Source of the DNA: Perkinsus marinus ATCC 50983 | Lineage: Eukaryota > Perkinsozoa > Perkinsida > Perkinsidae | Reading direction: 5' to 3' | NCBI RefSeq assembly: GCF_000006405.1 | Contig: NW_003209596.1 | Span: 417,072 to 481,071, forward strand | DNA: 64,000 bases | Shown: piece after piece, positions 21,791 through 31,090 of the stretch | Layout: the number at the start of each line of letters is the position of its first letter | How positions within the stretch are numbered: the first letter of the stretch is position 1 | Translations under genes and position numbers: made by a program | Notes under the pieces: model-generated | What the model was told of the DNA's origin: nothing | Database searches by the model: none | What the model saw: the letters and a program-made list of their open reading frames with translations, nothing else

Positions 21791-22791
21791 TCAACAGTGC
21801 CTCGTGATAGCATCGACCAGAGCTGGAAACGGCGGTGTGAAGAAATGGTCCTCGCCTGGTATCTCTACATACCTACGAACGCCCCCCAGACCCGGTGTGA
21901 ACAAATATGCACATGCCCAACTCCATGTACCGGTGATAATATGAAAATTTCTAGGAATTTTAGGAGAATTCTCATTGGCTTCTGTTGATTTCGGTTTCAA
22001 ATTCGTACGTAGACTCCTATATTTAGTGAGAAAACTCCTGAGCTCAGCTGGGGAGAGCGAACACATATATTCCAACACTGCTCAGAACCGTTGATAAAGA
22101 TCACTCCTACTCCACTTTGGGCCGCAGCTTGCCAGCTACACGCCTCTGTATGTCTATGGGGACAAGCGTATCCTCAGTACCACCAATTTGGACCTCGAAT
22201 TACATACCACTCCATCGCCAAATACCACATCTCAAGGAGCTCACAATGAAGCCACAGTTATCCTGTATGGCCGACCAATCGAAAGGACCATCAAAGTACC
22301 CACTAGCCGCCTCCATGTCATCTCCCAAAGGGTCATCGTAGACAGCAATCAATACCACACCCTGCTAACATCGTGCTTCGCTCCGCTCAAAAAAGAGGCC
22401 CCCTACTCGCAGCTTCTGCTCCTCTGCTATACGCAATGCCGCAACTGCTCCCGAAGAATGCCCAACCAATACCACACCCTCGTCACATTTCAACGTGTCA
22501 CGTATATACCTACCATCCTCTCTCCTCAAGACATATCGAGGCGGTCTCATACGGTATCCAAATGGACCTCCGGGCCCTCACAGGATCAGGCATGCCCCCC
22601 TCCGGAAGCCGCACCTCGTACCTTAGGCCGCCACTACACCCATACAGGTGGACCATCGGCGACCCCACCTACCCCTTGTCCAGCATTTGCCTCTCGAGCC
22701 ATCCATAAAAGTTGGCCGGCCGAATGTCTCCACCCCCACCGTTCCCCGGGACCAATACTATTCTAGGCCGGTTCGCACCAGCTGGCGACAT
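21791..22791 (-). CDS. RBBP9-like serine hydrolase
   Basis: Alpha/beta hydrolase of the RBBP9/YdeN family. Start at 22791 (MSPAGANRPRIVLVPGNGGG), then FYGWLERQ. After an intron, MPDPVRARRSIWIP joins across a ~45-nt intron to IRDTLKCDEGVVLVGHSSG, the nucleophile elbow. Next come DMEAASGYFDGPFDW and GGTEDTLVPID (the acidic residue region), and a last exon with GEDHFFTPPFPALVDAI supplying the catalytic histidine. Every segment aligns in order with human RBBP9. The last intron carries a dispersed element. A 5' splice site near 22115 starts right after RPKV. A short in-frame stretch near 22370 may be a further intron. Substrate unknown, as for the family generally. Confidence 0.85.
21893..22080 (-). 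mobile_element. Intronic MITE-like element, copy e
   Basis: Full copy in reverse orientation. The right end ccaacactg and left end cggtgtgaacaaatatgcac are imperfect inverted repeats. Flanks cccagacc and ctcagaac resemble a decayed 8-bp duplication. It sits in the last intron of the RBBP9-like gene. Removing it would leave an intron of about 50 nt, the local norm. Confidence 0.78.
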
Positions 22792-22890
22792 GATAAAAAT
22801 CCTACTCCAAGAAAACAAGTCCAAGCAGTGAATTCACACCAAACAACCGCTGGACTTGTTGAAACCATCGTTATGAACTAGCGACTAACA

Positions 22891-24042
22891 TCATGGCATC
22901 ACCCTAGCCCTAGCCTCGTTGATAAGGCGATTTAGTTCCATCGCCGCTGCCCTCGGATCCGCGGCCCTAGAGATACCCCGACTAACAGGGAAGAGGATGC
23001 CCATCCCCGTGTGTAGGTCCAGACCAGCCTCTACGGCCGCTTCCAAGTCGCCGCCCTAAAACCGACGAAACCCCTCTTAAAGTGAAGTGGGATTGCCTCC
23101 TTACCTGCGCCCCGATTCCAGGAGCCAGAATCCAAACCCCAGAGGGCAGACCCTGCCTGAGCCTCCTCATAGCATCGATATCAGTGGCCCCAACGACCAG
23201 ACCAACACTATCCGGACCACGCTCCGTTGACTCCAGGGCCACTTGGGCCACGTGGAGGTACACAGGACGACCATCACCTACCAACTGCACCTTCTAACCT
23301 TCGCTGAATATTCCCTCATGAAAAATCAATCACTATAAAGATTAGTTCGACACTCATATCTCCACTGCGGTGTGCCCAAGCCCAACCCAGCTCACCTAGA
23401 GTGCATGTCTGTATATCATCACTCCCCTTATTGCTAGTCTTGCAGAGAGCCCATACACCCTTAGTCTGGTCAGCCAAGAAGGGTTGCATGCTGTCCTTCC
23501 CCATGTACCTCACATCGAACTCTAACAAGTCACAACCACCTCTGCCCCTACGGGTTCACTGTGATACTGTCAGCGCCCAACACTTCATAGGCGCTCTTAG
23601 CATAGGCCTCAGCTGTACTCCCGATGTCGCCACGTTTGGCATCAAGGATCTGCCATACCACATCACGGCCAAATCGTGCACACTGCCCTACCACTAACGC
23701 TGTCTTCTTAGTACTGGTCTTAACGTGAGCTATGAGGCGCTCCAACTGTTGCCACCCAGCGGCGCCAAACTGCTCAAAGAAAGCAGCATTGGGCTTGTAG
23801 GCCACTGAAAAAAGATATCCTAGGTTCCTTTCGACAAAGATTCAAAACAGGTCCACATCAGACCTCTGCCTACCCGCAACATCCTTCGTGAGCTCCACCA
23901 GGTTTTCACAAAACTTATAAGCCGCCTCGGCAGTGGGCTCGGGCAACTCCGAAATGTGCGGGTCCAAGCCCACGCACAGCAGAGAATTCTTAGCTTTGCA
24001 TCTTTCAGCGAGCCGTTCAAAAAATGACGAAGTCATTTCCAT
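22891..24042 (-). CDS. Orotidine 5'-phosphate decarboxylase
   Basis: Multi-exon gene for the last step of de novo UMP synthesis. Start MEMTSSFFERLAERC at 24042. Motifs in order: LCVGLDPHISELP; KPNAAFFEQFGAAG; ILDAKRGDIGSTAEAYA, containing the catalytic D-K-x-x-D group; ADSITVNP joined to YMGKDSMQPF; CKTSNKGSDD; VGLVVGATDIDAM; WILAPGIGAQ joined to GGDLEAAVEAGLD; and ISRAADPRAAAMELNRL before the stop at 22891. This is the OMPDC class with VGLDPH and APGIGAQGG seen in many bacteria and in Plasmodium, not the animal/fungal class. It stands alone, not fused to orotate phosphoribosyltransferase. Introns are about 30-60 nt. Confidence 0.92.
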
Positions 24043-24244
24043 TCGAAAAAAACTGTTTTACGAGAGGCCCCTTCAGGCTCAATAATAACACAACAACAGA
24101 CTCAGCGATTAACCTACTCGATGATCGCCAAACTGTCCAACGCCGAGCACTCCTCCTAATAGGCCACTCCAAAGCGGAAAGAATTCTTGTCGTTGCAGTA
24201 CTTCTTTTTCCGACCCAAGCGGTTCGTTGTGGCAGTCGCGGGGT

Positions 24245-25160
24245 TCACTGAGCAACACCAAAATCGCACCCCAGGAAGGGCATTGGAATCCTACATGGGT
24301 TGAACGGATACTCCTGCTTGCCCCTGCCTATCTCCCTGAACATGCCCTTGATACCATCAGTAAACCCCTCTGTGATGAGACAAGGCGTCTGAAAGGGTAA
24401 AGCAATGTGACGAGACACACCCAGAAGTCAGTTTCACCTGGTACAAGTCCAACCAAACTATGGCCCAGGCATGAGCAACACGGACGGGGAGGGCGGACAT
24501 AGCGCTACTATTGAAGCCGCAATTACAACAACAAAAACTGACCGGATGCTGCCATCGAATAGCATATCTTCACTATCGTTACGAGGTGAGCCGTGATAGG
24601 CTACTATGAGGAATTCCCTCACCCTCCAAATTGTGATGATTTGTAGTGGCCCATGACCTCAATGTAAAAAGCGCGCGCCCTCAACCATTCGATGATACTC
24701 ACATTGCCGGGTTGATAGGGGTCCGCCGTCTGTCCGTTATGTGAAACAGGGAAGGACGAGGACGACATGCACTTCCTATACTGATGGCCTCAAGGGCTCA
24801 CACAGAGGGTGCCTCAAAAGGCAGCGTTTCCCCTCAGGGCTCTACTGTGGTCGGTGACACACGGGGATGCTCTCGTCAAGACAAGTCCCTTCAAGGGACT
24901 CCCTTCCTCTCCGCCCCTTTGAAGGTGGACTCTCAAACAGGCTGTACGAGTTGGGCACCCGAAAGGCGTGGGAAATGATAGCCCACACATGATAATGTAG
25001 GGTCATGACCCGTAACGGTGCCGAGGAGACTTGACGAACAATCATGCACGTGTAACTCCCAGCACCACGATGTTACACCCGTGAAGAACACAATACCCTC
25101 AGGGAGTCCCTTGACATTGGACTCGACACATAGGCCTTTACACTGCAATATGCTCAACAC
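24245..25160 (-). CDS. Unrecognised multi-exon gene
   Basis: The 3' part is well supported by phase-compatible splice sites. An exon with VSIIEWLRARAFYIEV joins to SAMSALPVRVAHAWAIVW, then across a ~48-nt intron to TPCLITEGFTDGIKG and a tail ending PMPFLGCDFGVAQ before the stop at 24245-24247. Upstream, an open segment around 24990-25150 (VKGLPEGIVFFTGVTSWCWE) probably belongs to it, but its splicing and start are unresolved. No family is recognised. It is tightly packed between OMP decarboxylase (about 200 bp downstream) and the POLD3-like gene. Confidence 0.5.
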
Positions 25161-25207
25161 CAGGCCATAGTATAATAGAGGCTTGCAATGTGATTAATGA
25201 TTTCTAT

Positions 25208-27109
25208 CTAGTTTTTCTTCGTAAAGAAACTAGTCAGCTTCGTTTGGTGGCTGTGAGACGCCGCATTACCACCACCGCCACGCTTAGTGCCACGGGCCAG
25301 TCCCGAGGCTCCCTGAAAAGGAGTGGAGCCCAGCAGAACTCAATGATAAACTCACAGATTTGGCCTTGGGTTTGGCAGCTACTGGCGCTGCCCTCTTCAC
25401 AGTTTCTGTGACCTCCTTGAAACCCACCACGTCCTGAACCTCCATATACCCCCCTTCTCCCAGCGAGAAATTCGTCTCGGTGGTCTTCCTAGAGACAAAG
25501 AGAACAGCCCTCCAGGGTCCATTCGGAAAAAAAGTAACCCTCACTTGCGTCGTTTCACTTCGATAGTATCACCACCGTTATGCTCAAGACTGGAATTTTC
25601 TGAAACACCAACAGCTCCATGACAGTCTCAGCTGACCCCCAATCCGTATTGACGTAGACAGCCCAACAGTAATTACACCGAATATAGTGGAAAGTCCCAG
25701 CCTACCATCACCAGGTCGCTCCCCTGTCTCTTTCTCCTCCTCGTCATCTTCCCCGAAGAGACCTGATACGGCCGTACCACCATGCGTACTCTCCAACCGC
25801 CACCTACCAGCTGAGACTGAGGGGGCCTTGGGCTCCTCCACCTTCTTTTTCTCAGGGGTCGCCTCTCGCTGTCGCTTCGCCATAGTATCACCCCTACGTT
25901 TCCTCTTGGGCATCACCATAATGTCATCCTCATCCTCCTCCTCCTCATCTGTCTCCATCGGCGACCTGACAGGCACCGAATCACCAACGAGCAAGACACA
26001 CACTGACCAACCTCGACGGGGACACTTTCTTTGGTGTCGTCGCCGTCAACTTAGTCTTCGGATTCGCTTTCCCCCGAGCCGTCTTAGAGGCCTTTGCCCT
26101 AGCAGGACTCTTGGGTTTCTCTTTTGATACCAACTTCTCGTCTCGGGCGTCTTTCCTGAAGCACATACACCAAATCAATAATGAATTACTATTGGAGTGG
26201 TACTCCTTCGCCGCCTTTTTCTGAGCAGCCTTAGCAAACATAGCCGCTAAAGGATTGGCCTTCTCCTGAGCCTTAGTGATCTCTATCTGCGTCGCACTAA
26301 GCGGGACCTCATGTACCTACCATCGTGTCACCATACATATCAACTCGCGTTAAGGAACCGGTGCGGGAATATACGCACATAGTCAACTGCATGTTGTGGT
26401 AACAATATGAAAATCCTGATGAAATTTCGGGAAATTATCGTTATACATTTTATACCAAAAATCGTGTGCGAGTTTTCATAATGAACCTAACATATATTTC
26501 CACACTGCTATCGACTTCCACATAGGAAAAAGGAGGAACTTCACCACGCCGTGTACTTTCGGCGCTATCTGTTTCACATCCGTGACTATCTCCCTGCACT
26601 TATCGCTGGTCGTAGCATGCAACACTGTTGGTGCCAACGCGTGGGGGCTGAGGGCACGCCTAAGCCGACCAACTGTTATCCGCATTCCTAACCTGTAATG
26701 TGACTCCTTTCCCACTGCTCGGAGCCTATACACGTACCGCGTCAAAATCTACAGAGGTAGAAGGTACTCTAGGGAACTCGAGATCAGCTCACTCGGTCGA
26801 ACTTCAACGAGGCCTGGTCCAGTCCTTCCTTGCCAGTTACGATGACCATGTCAGTGTTACCCATCCCGATGGTGCCCAGAATACAAAAGTCCACCTACGG
26901 TGGGGAAAAATACCCGCCCCAGGGATCGAACCTGAGCGGCTCACCTCAACATCACGGCTATGCTTCTTAGCATAGGCAAAGAGGCACTTCCGGGCAGTGT
27001 CCAAGCTCATGCCTGGCAACTCAGTGGTGATGTCACCAACCTGCACTGAGTACCCATCTTGGAGGGCCGATGATATCACTGTGAAGGTGTCCTTCAGAGC
27101 AGTAGACAT
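25208..27109 (-). CDS. DNA polymerase delta subunit 3 (POLD3/Cdc27)-like
   Basis: Multi-exon accessory subunit of the replicative polymerase. The N-terminal exon has ITTELPGMSLDTARKCLFAY, matching the winged-helix start of POLD3. The middle has FAKAAQKKAAKE (POLD3: MFASKAAAK), basic KPKSPARAKASK runs, an acidic METDEEEEDEDD stretch and PKRKRRGD. Near the C-terminus is GYMEVQDVVGF. The last exon ends QTKLTSFFTKKN, a textbook PCNA-interacting box (Q-x-x-L-x-x-F-F) at the extreme C-terminus as in POLD3. The stop is at 25208-25210. The start is uncertain: ATG at 27109, or a further exon near 27160. One intron carries a dispersed element (26359-26506). Overall similarity is low, as usual for this subunit; order of features and the PIP box support the call. 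Confidence 0.72.
26359..26506 (-). mobile_element. Intronic MITE-like element, copy f
   Basis: Left end CGGTGCGGGAATATACGCAC and right end aacatatatttccacactg are inverted repeats of each other with a few mismatches, the clearest pair in the family. It lies in an intron of the POLD3-like gene, sense orientation. Confidence 0.75.
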
Positions 27110-27933
27110 CTCAATAAACTGCACAGGGCATTTTCCTTACCACTCCTCGAGTTCTTCATCATCACAACACATACTGTTGCGAATACCGTGACGGAATGTA
27201 CTCATGTAAATCCACTACGGCCCATCACAAAGGCCTCTGCATGTACTTCCATATTCGAGCCGGCTAGGTTCTAGCCCTAAATTGCTAATGCCTAGTGGAA
27301 ATTACTAGCGGATTCCGCGGCACATGCGATGTGGTCAACGCAGACACGAACGCCTCAATGCATTGCAGCGTACATGAGAGTACGGACAGACCTCCACTGG
27401 CTTCCACGGCACAGACCTAACGTACTCTGACAAACTTCACTCACGAAGACAGAAGACACGTGGTCGTCGATCGGTAGCAACCTAGGAGCCCCCATAGCGC
27501 CCCTCACTCCCGTTCATGGGCCCCTCCCCCTCCTAACGAGCAGCCGATGACTTTTCTGTCCAAGACCACCACCTTACCCGTTGTAGCCTCTCACAATCCG
27601 TGATAGAACTAATTACATAACCAATAGCTCACTCGACGAAGCGGAGTTGATGATGATCGTGTTTGATTCCACCAATAGGACAACACCTATAAGCATCTCA
27701 ATCCTTTTTTCGTATTCTAACTAGTGTCGTAAATAGAGGCCCGTACGATTCCAAAACGATCAGCTACTTGGGTAAAATCTCGGATGACTCACTCGAAAAA
27801 AGGTTCCGAAAAACGTGGGAAAATTACCAAACCGTCGGGCAAAAAACCATGCTGTAAATTAGCATCGAATTTCGTATTCAAGTTCGACTTCGAACCACCA
27901 AATTGCGTTTGGGCGCGCGCTTTTTACTTCAGC
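27110..27933. other. Flank between POLD3-like gene and composite element
   Basis: No gene is recognised except possibly the first exon of the POLD3-like gene near 27140-27170. A plus-strand open frame beginning at 27784 runs across the insertion boundary at 27942 into the mobile element, so it is not credited as a gene. Confidence 0.45.
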
Positions 27934-27941
27934 AACCTCAG
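27934..27941. repeat. Left 8-bp target-site duplication
   Basis: aacctcag immediately precedes the left terminus and recurs at the right terminus (34246-34253). Confidence 0.7.
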
Positions 27942-28303
27942 GGCTGTATCAGATTTCGCCAACTCAGAAATCGCCAAAATGACGCCAAACAGATTCGCAG
28001 GCCTAATGACAGGAATTATAGGTGATACCAGTGTTGGAACAGATTACAACAATGTGATGAAATACGTTACTCTACAACTGATTTGGACTAAGATTTGGTG
28101 GATTCTGCAAAATTCAACAGATGTGCAGTAATCTGCGTGTTGTTCTCATTCCGCCAACTTCAGTATTGGCAATAACTGCACATAGACAGCTCCCGCCAAG
28201 TTGGTCTTCTGCACAAGAATTGCCAAGTAGGTGATTTTAGGGTTGCGAGATATGGGTCGACCAGCGCGCGCCCTGGCTATCGACTCATTTTTATGGGGCA
28301 CGC

Positions 28304-28705
28304 ATGAGCACATGCCTGTTTTGGTGCCACCAAATCGGTGGTGTCCAGCACTCCCACATGAACCCGAATGCGTCTACGTCGCGTGGTAGAGGCCACCGTA
28401 AGGTGACTCGAAATTCGGGCAACCGAAGGCGAAGACCTACCCTTGTTAGCCCTCGTCTGGCACGTATACGGGGGAGGCTTTGCAGAAGGAGACGTCGTCC
28501 AGCAGGCAGGCCTCTTCGGAAACGGAGAAGGTCGTATTATACGACTCGTATACGATCATGTCCCTTAATATATGACATATATTATATGTGGCTTTTCTTC
28601 ATCATCTCTCATCATCTAGTATGCCCCGACGTAATGTGCCTTCAAGGAACTATGCATACCTCAGCCTGCCCATCTAATATTGTGACCGGTTATCATGTAG
28701 TCTAA
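28304..28705 (+). other. Arg-rich open frame in arm A, unrecognised
   Basis: 133 codons with a central basic stretch (RRRRPTLVSPRLARIRGRL). Mirrored exactly at 33076-33477 on the minus strand. It could encode a nucleic-acid-binding element protein, but no family is recognised and it may be chance. Confidence 0.3.
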
Positions 28706-28895
28706 CAAAAGGCCACGCGGCTGCAGACCAGGGGGCGGCCTAGTGATAGTTTGATAATGTTAGTTTGCGCTGGTCTTGTCTTTCGAGAACGAGACCCCCT
28801 TCTAGCCAGTGTCTCCGAGGGTGAGGTCATACACTAGTCATTGGAGTTTGTACAAGATCATTATATCAAGTCTCAACGTTGGTTCACTTCAATAG

Positions 28896-29159
28896 ATGAT
28901 GGTAATGGAGCGAGGGGCCAATTCACGCCGTGAATTACTTGCTTACTACTCCGGCCGCTTTGCGGTCGGGAGTATGAGGTGCTACAATTTCTGGACGCGA
29001 TCTGAGGTCGCTCTGCTTCTCTCAGGTGTAGAATCTCTCGGTTTCAATTGGTCTCTTATATCCTATCGGACCGATCGTATCGGTATATTATACTGGTCGG
29101 CTCCAGCAGGCATGCGACATAGAACAAACAACGCTGCCGAGGCGCTGCACACTGTGTAG
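28896..29159 (+). other. Open frame in arm A, unrecognised
   Basis: 87 codons beginning MMVMERGANSRRELLAYYSG, mirrored at 32622-32885. The segment WTRSEVALLLSGVESLGFNW resembles a Myb/SANT-like helix (W-x-E-x-x-L-L-x-G-V-x-x-x-G-x-x-W), which would fit a DNA-binding protein of a transposon. This is a tentative reading. Confidence 0.4.
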
Positions 29160-29764
29160 TGCACAGTGACCTGAAGTGTCTCGTGGGTCATCGCCGTTCA
29201 CATGTACGATTTTTTATTCATCAACTGAGGATTCCTCAGTGAATAAGCACAACGAGCGGATGCGCATCAAGCTCCGAAGGGAGGATGGAGAGCCTTGAAT
29301 AAGGCAATGGCCTTTCAAGGCTGAGGAAAGGCGAGTGAGTTAATCTCATCAGTTGGTGTTGTTTTTTTGATGGTAGTGTTGACTCGGAATTCAGAATCCT
29401 TGTGTTAATCACATGTCAATAGTCCCCGGAGACAAGGTGTTCGTTTGGTCGAACTTCTCTCGACCGCCAAGTTCGTCAGGAGTATTCGGTCGTCAGTGTT
29501 GAGGACGACTGGTATGCCGGAGAAGACGATCTTTACCTGTATCGTCTTCGAGGAGACCGTGATGGTGAGGAGTTGGTAGTTGAAGGTGAAGAGGACCTCT
29601 GTCCGTTAATCGGCAGAAAGCGAGCCTCGTGGGGCTATGCTGAGTGCTGGAGCAGTTTCCGAGATAACACAAGAACTGGGTAGTGTAAAAAACACGTTTT
29701 AAAGGGGAACAAGAACTGGTTATTCTCTAGGCTTCGTTTAGCTGTTCACTACGTTCACGGTATC

Positions 29765-30351
29765 TTACGGCAATTGTTGCGCTGTCACCAATAAGGTCGT
29801 TTCGGGACGCAACGACTGGTAATGGGGTAACCAGGTAACGGTAACTAGTAACCGGTAACTGGTTGGGGACAACACCTTGGTCACTAGATACACCCCATGG
29901 AACTTGCGCTTCTGGAACTTAGAGCTATGTACTGTGGCCGAAGAGTCTCTTTTAAAGGCAACTTTGTCGCCCACCTGAACTCAAGTCACCAGCACTAGGA
30001 TACTATCCTGTTAGGACAACCTACCTGAAACACCTCTTCAGGCTCCATATCCTCTCTATGTTTCAGCGCTCGCTTCCCTGCCACCTGTTTGATGTATTGT
30101 GACCCAATTTCTTGAACCTCCTTCAAGTGCTGCCGCAGTCTCTCCAAATAAGCCTGAGCTGCTTCTTGGTCGGAGCCTTGGTCGGAGCCTTATTCAGCCA
30201 TGAATTATTGAACTCGAGCTTTGGTCGGAGCATTCCATCGAAAAGGGGAATCTTTATGGAGATATGATGATCGGAGATCACTGACCGATTCATACAAGGC
30301 CATACGACGCTGTTCAAATTCCTCGTTGGGCCTTGCCGGCTCGGCAAAGTT
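29765..30351 (-). pseudogene. Retrotransposon integrase C-terminal fragment (arm A)
   Basis: Mirror copy of the fragment at 31430-32016, on the opposite strand. Same GDKV and VTKVLSPTSYRL residues, and the same lack of a catalytic domain. Confidence 0.6.
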
Positions 30352-30682
30352 GACAAAGGATTAACTCTGCCGTGTAAAACTCATGTAAGTAGATCCTGGG
30401 CTTCCCACGCGAACTCTCCTGTACTCGATCGGTCTATGATAGACCGCCTATCGCCCTACCACAAGACATGATAATCATTTGAACTCAGAGTCCAAAGACA
30501 TCGAAAGTCACTGAGAACAGACAACAAAAAGCAGAACCAAGGGGGAACTGTGCGGTTGAATCCAACTTGGCGGTATGCGGCCTTGATAAAACTCTCGCCG
30601 GACAGGAATCATCACAAAGTTGTGGCGAAAGCCTGTCACAAAACCAGATTTGAACAAATCACCTGGCGATATTCGACTCCGA

Positions 30683-31090
30683 CTCGGGAATATACCAACC
30701 GTGATCGATAAAAGGCGGATATCGCCAAAGATGGTGTAATCTTCATAAACAAATGATTATACCAAGATATCGGCGTTTTACGACACGTACTTGGCGAATA
30801 CCGATAAGTTCACCAAGTTTTATAGCAATATCTGAGCCACTGGCATGTTACACCAATACCAACTTGCTGTAACCGTGCGCACAGAACGGAATAGATCATT
30901 TGGGCGAACGAAACTACGGATTACCTCAACCAGTTTCCGCCACATATCGGGGAAATTCGTTAGGTGTCGACGCCAAAGAGGCGAAATATGGTCCAGAAGC
31001 GGTCGTATCTCATGATTGAGCATGTTGGCGAGAGTTCATTAGGACCCGAGATCACCAAGCTTGGCGAGTTGGTGAAACCTGGTCCTCCGA
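30683..31090 (+). repeat. 408-bp direct repeat S, copy 1
   Basis: From ctcgggaatatacc to ggtcctccga; lies between the two arms and recurs at 33839-34246 in the same orientation. It contains several TTGGCGA/TCGCCAA-type motifs. Confidence 0.95.

Larger units (their letters stand above)
27942..30691 (+). repeat. Left arm (A) of 2,750-bp inverted repeat
   Basis: Reverse complement of 31090-33839 with coordinate sum 61781 throughout. Encoded reading frames are identical in both arms, so divergence is at or near zero. Confidence 0.95.

Noticed and set aside
26905-26960. tRNA B-box-like ggttcgatccctgg followed by a T-run on the minus strand
   Set aside because: It falls in a short intron of the POLD3-like gene and the needed acceptor and D arms are missing. 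At most a tRNA-derived fragment.
27784-28131. 115-codon frame at the left border of the composite element
   Set aside because: It crosses the insertion boundary at 27942, so it joins flank and element sequence by chance.
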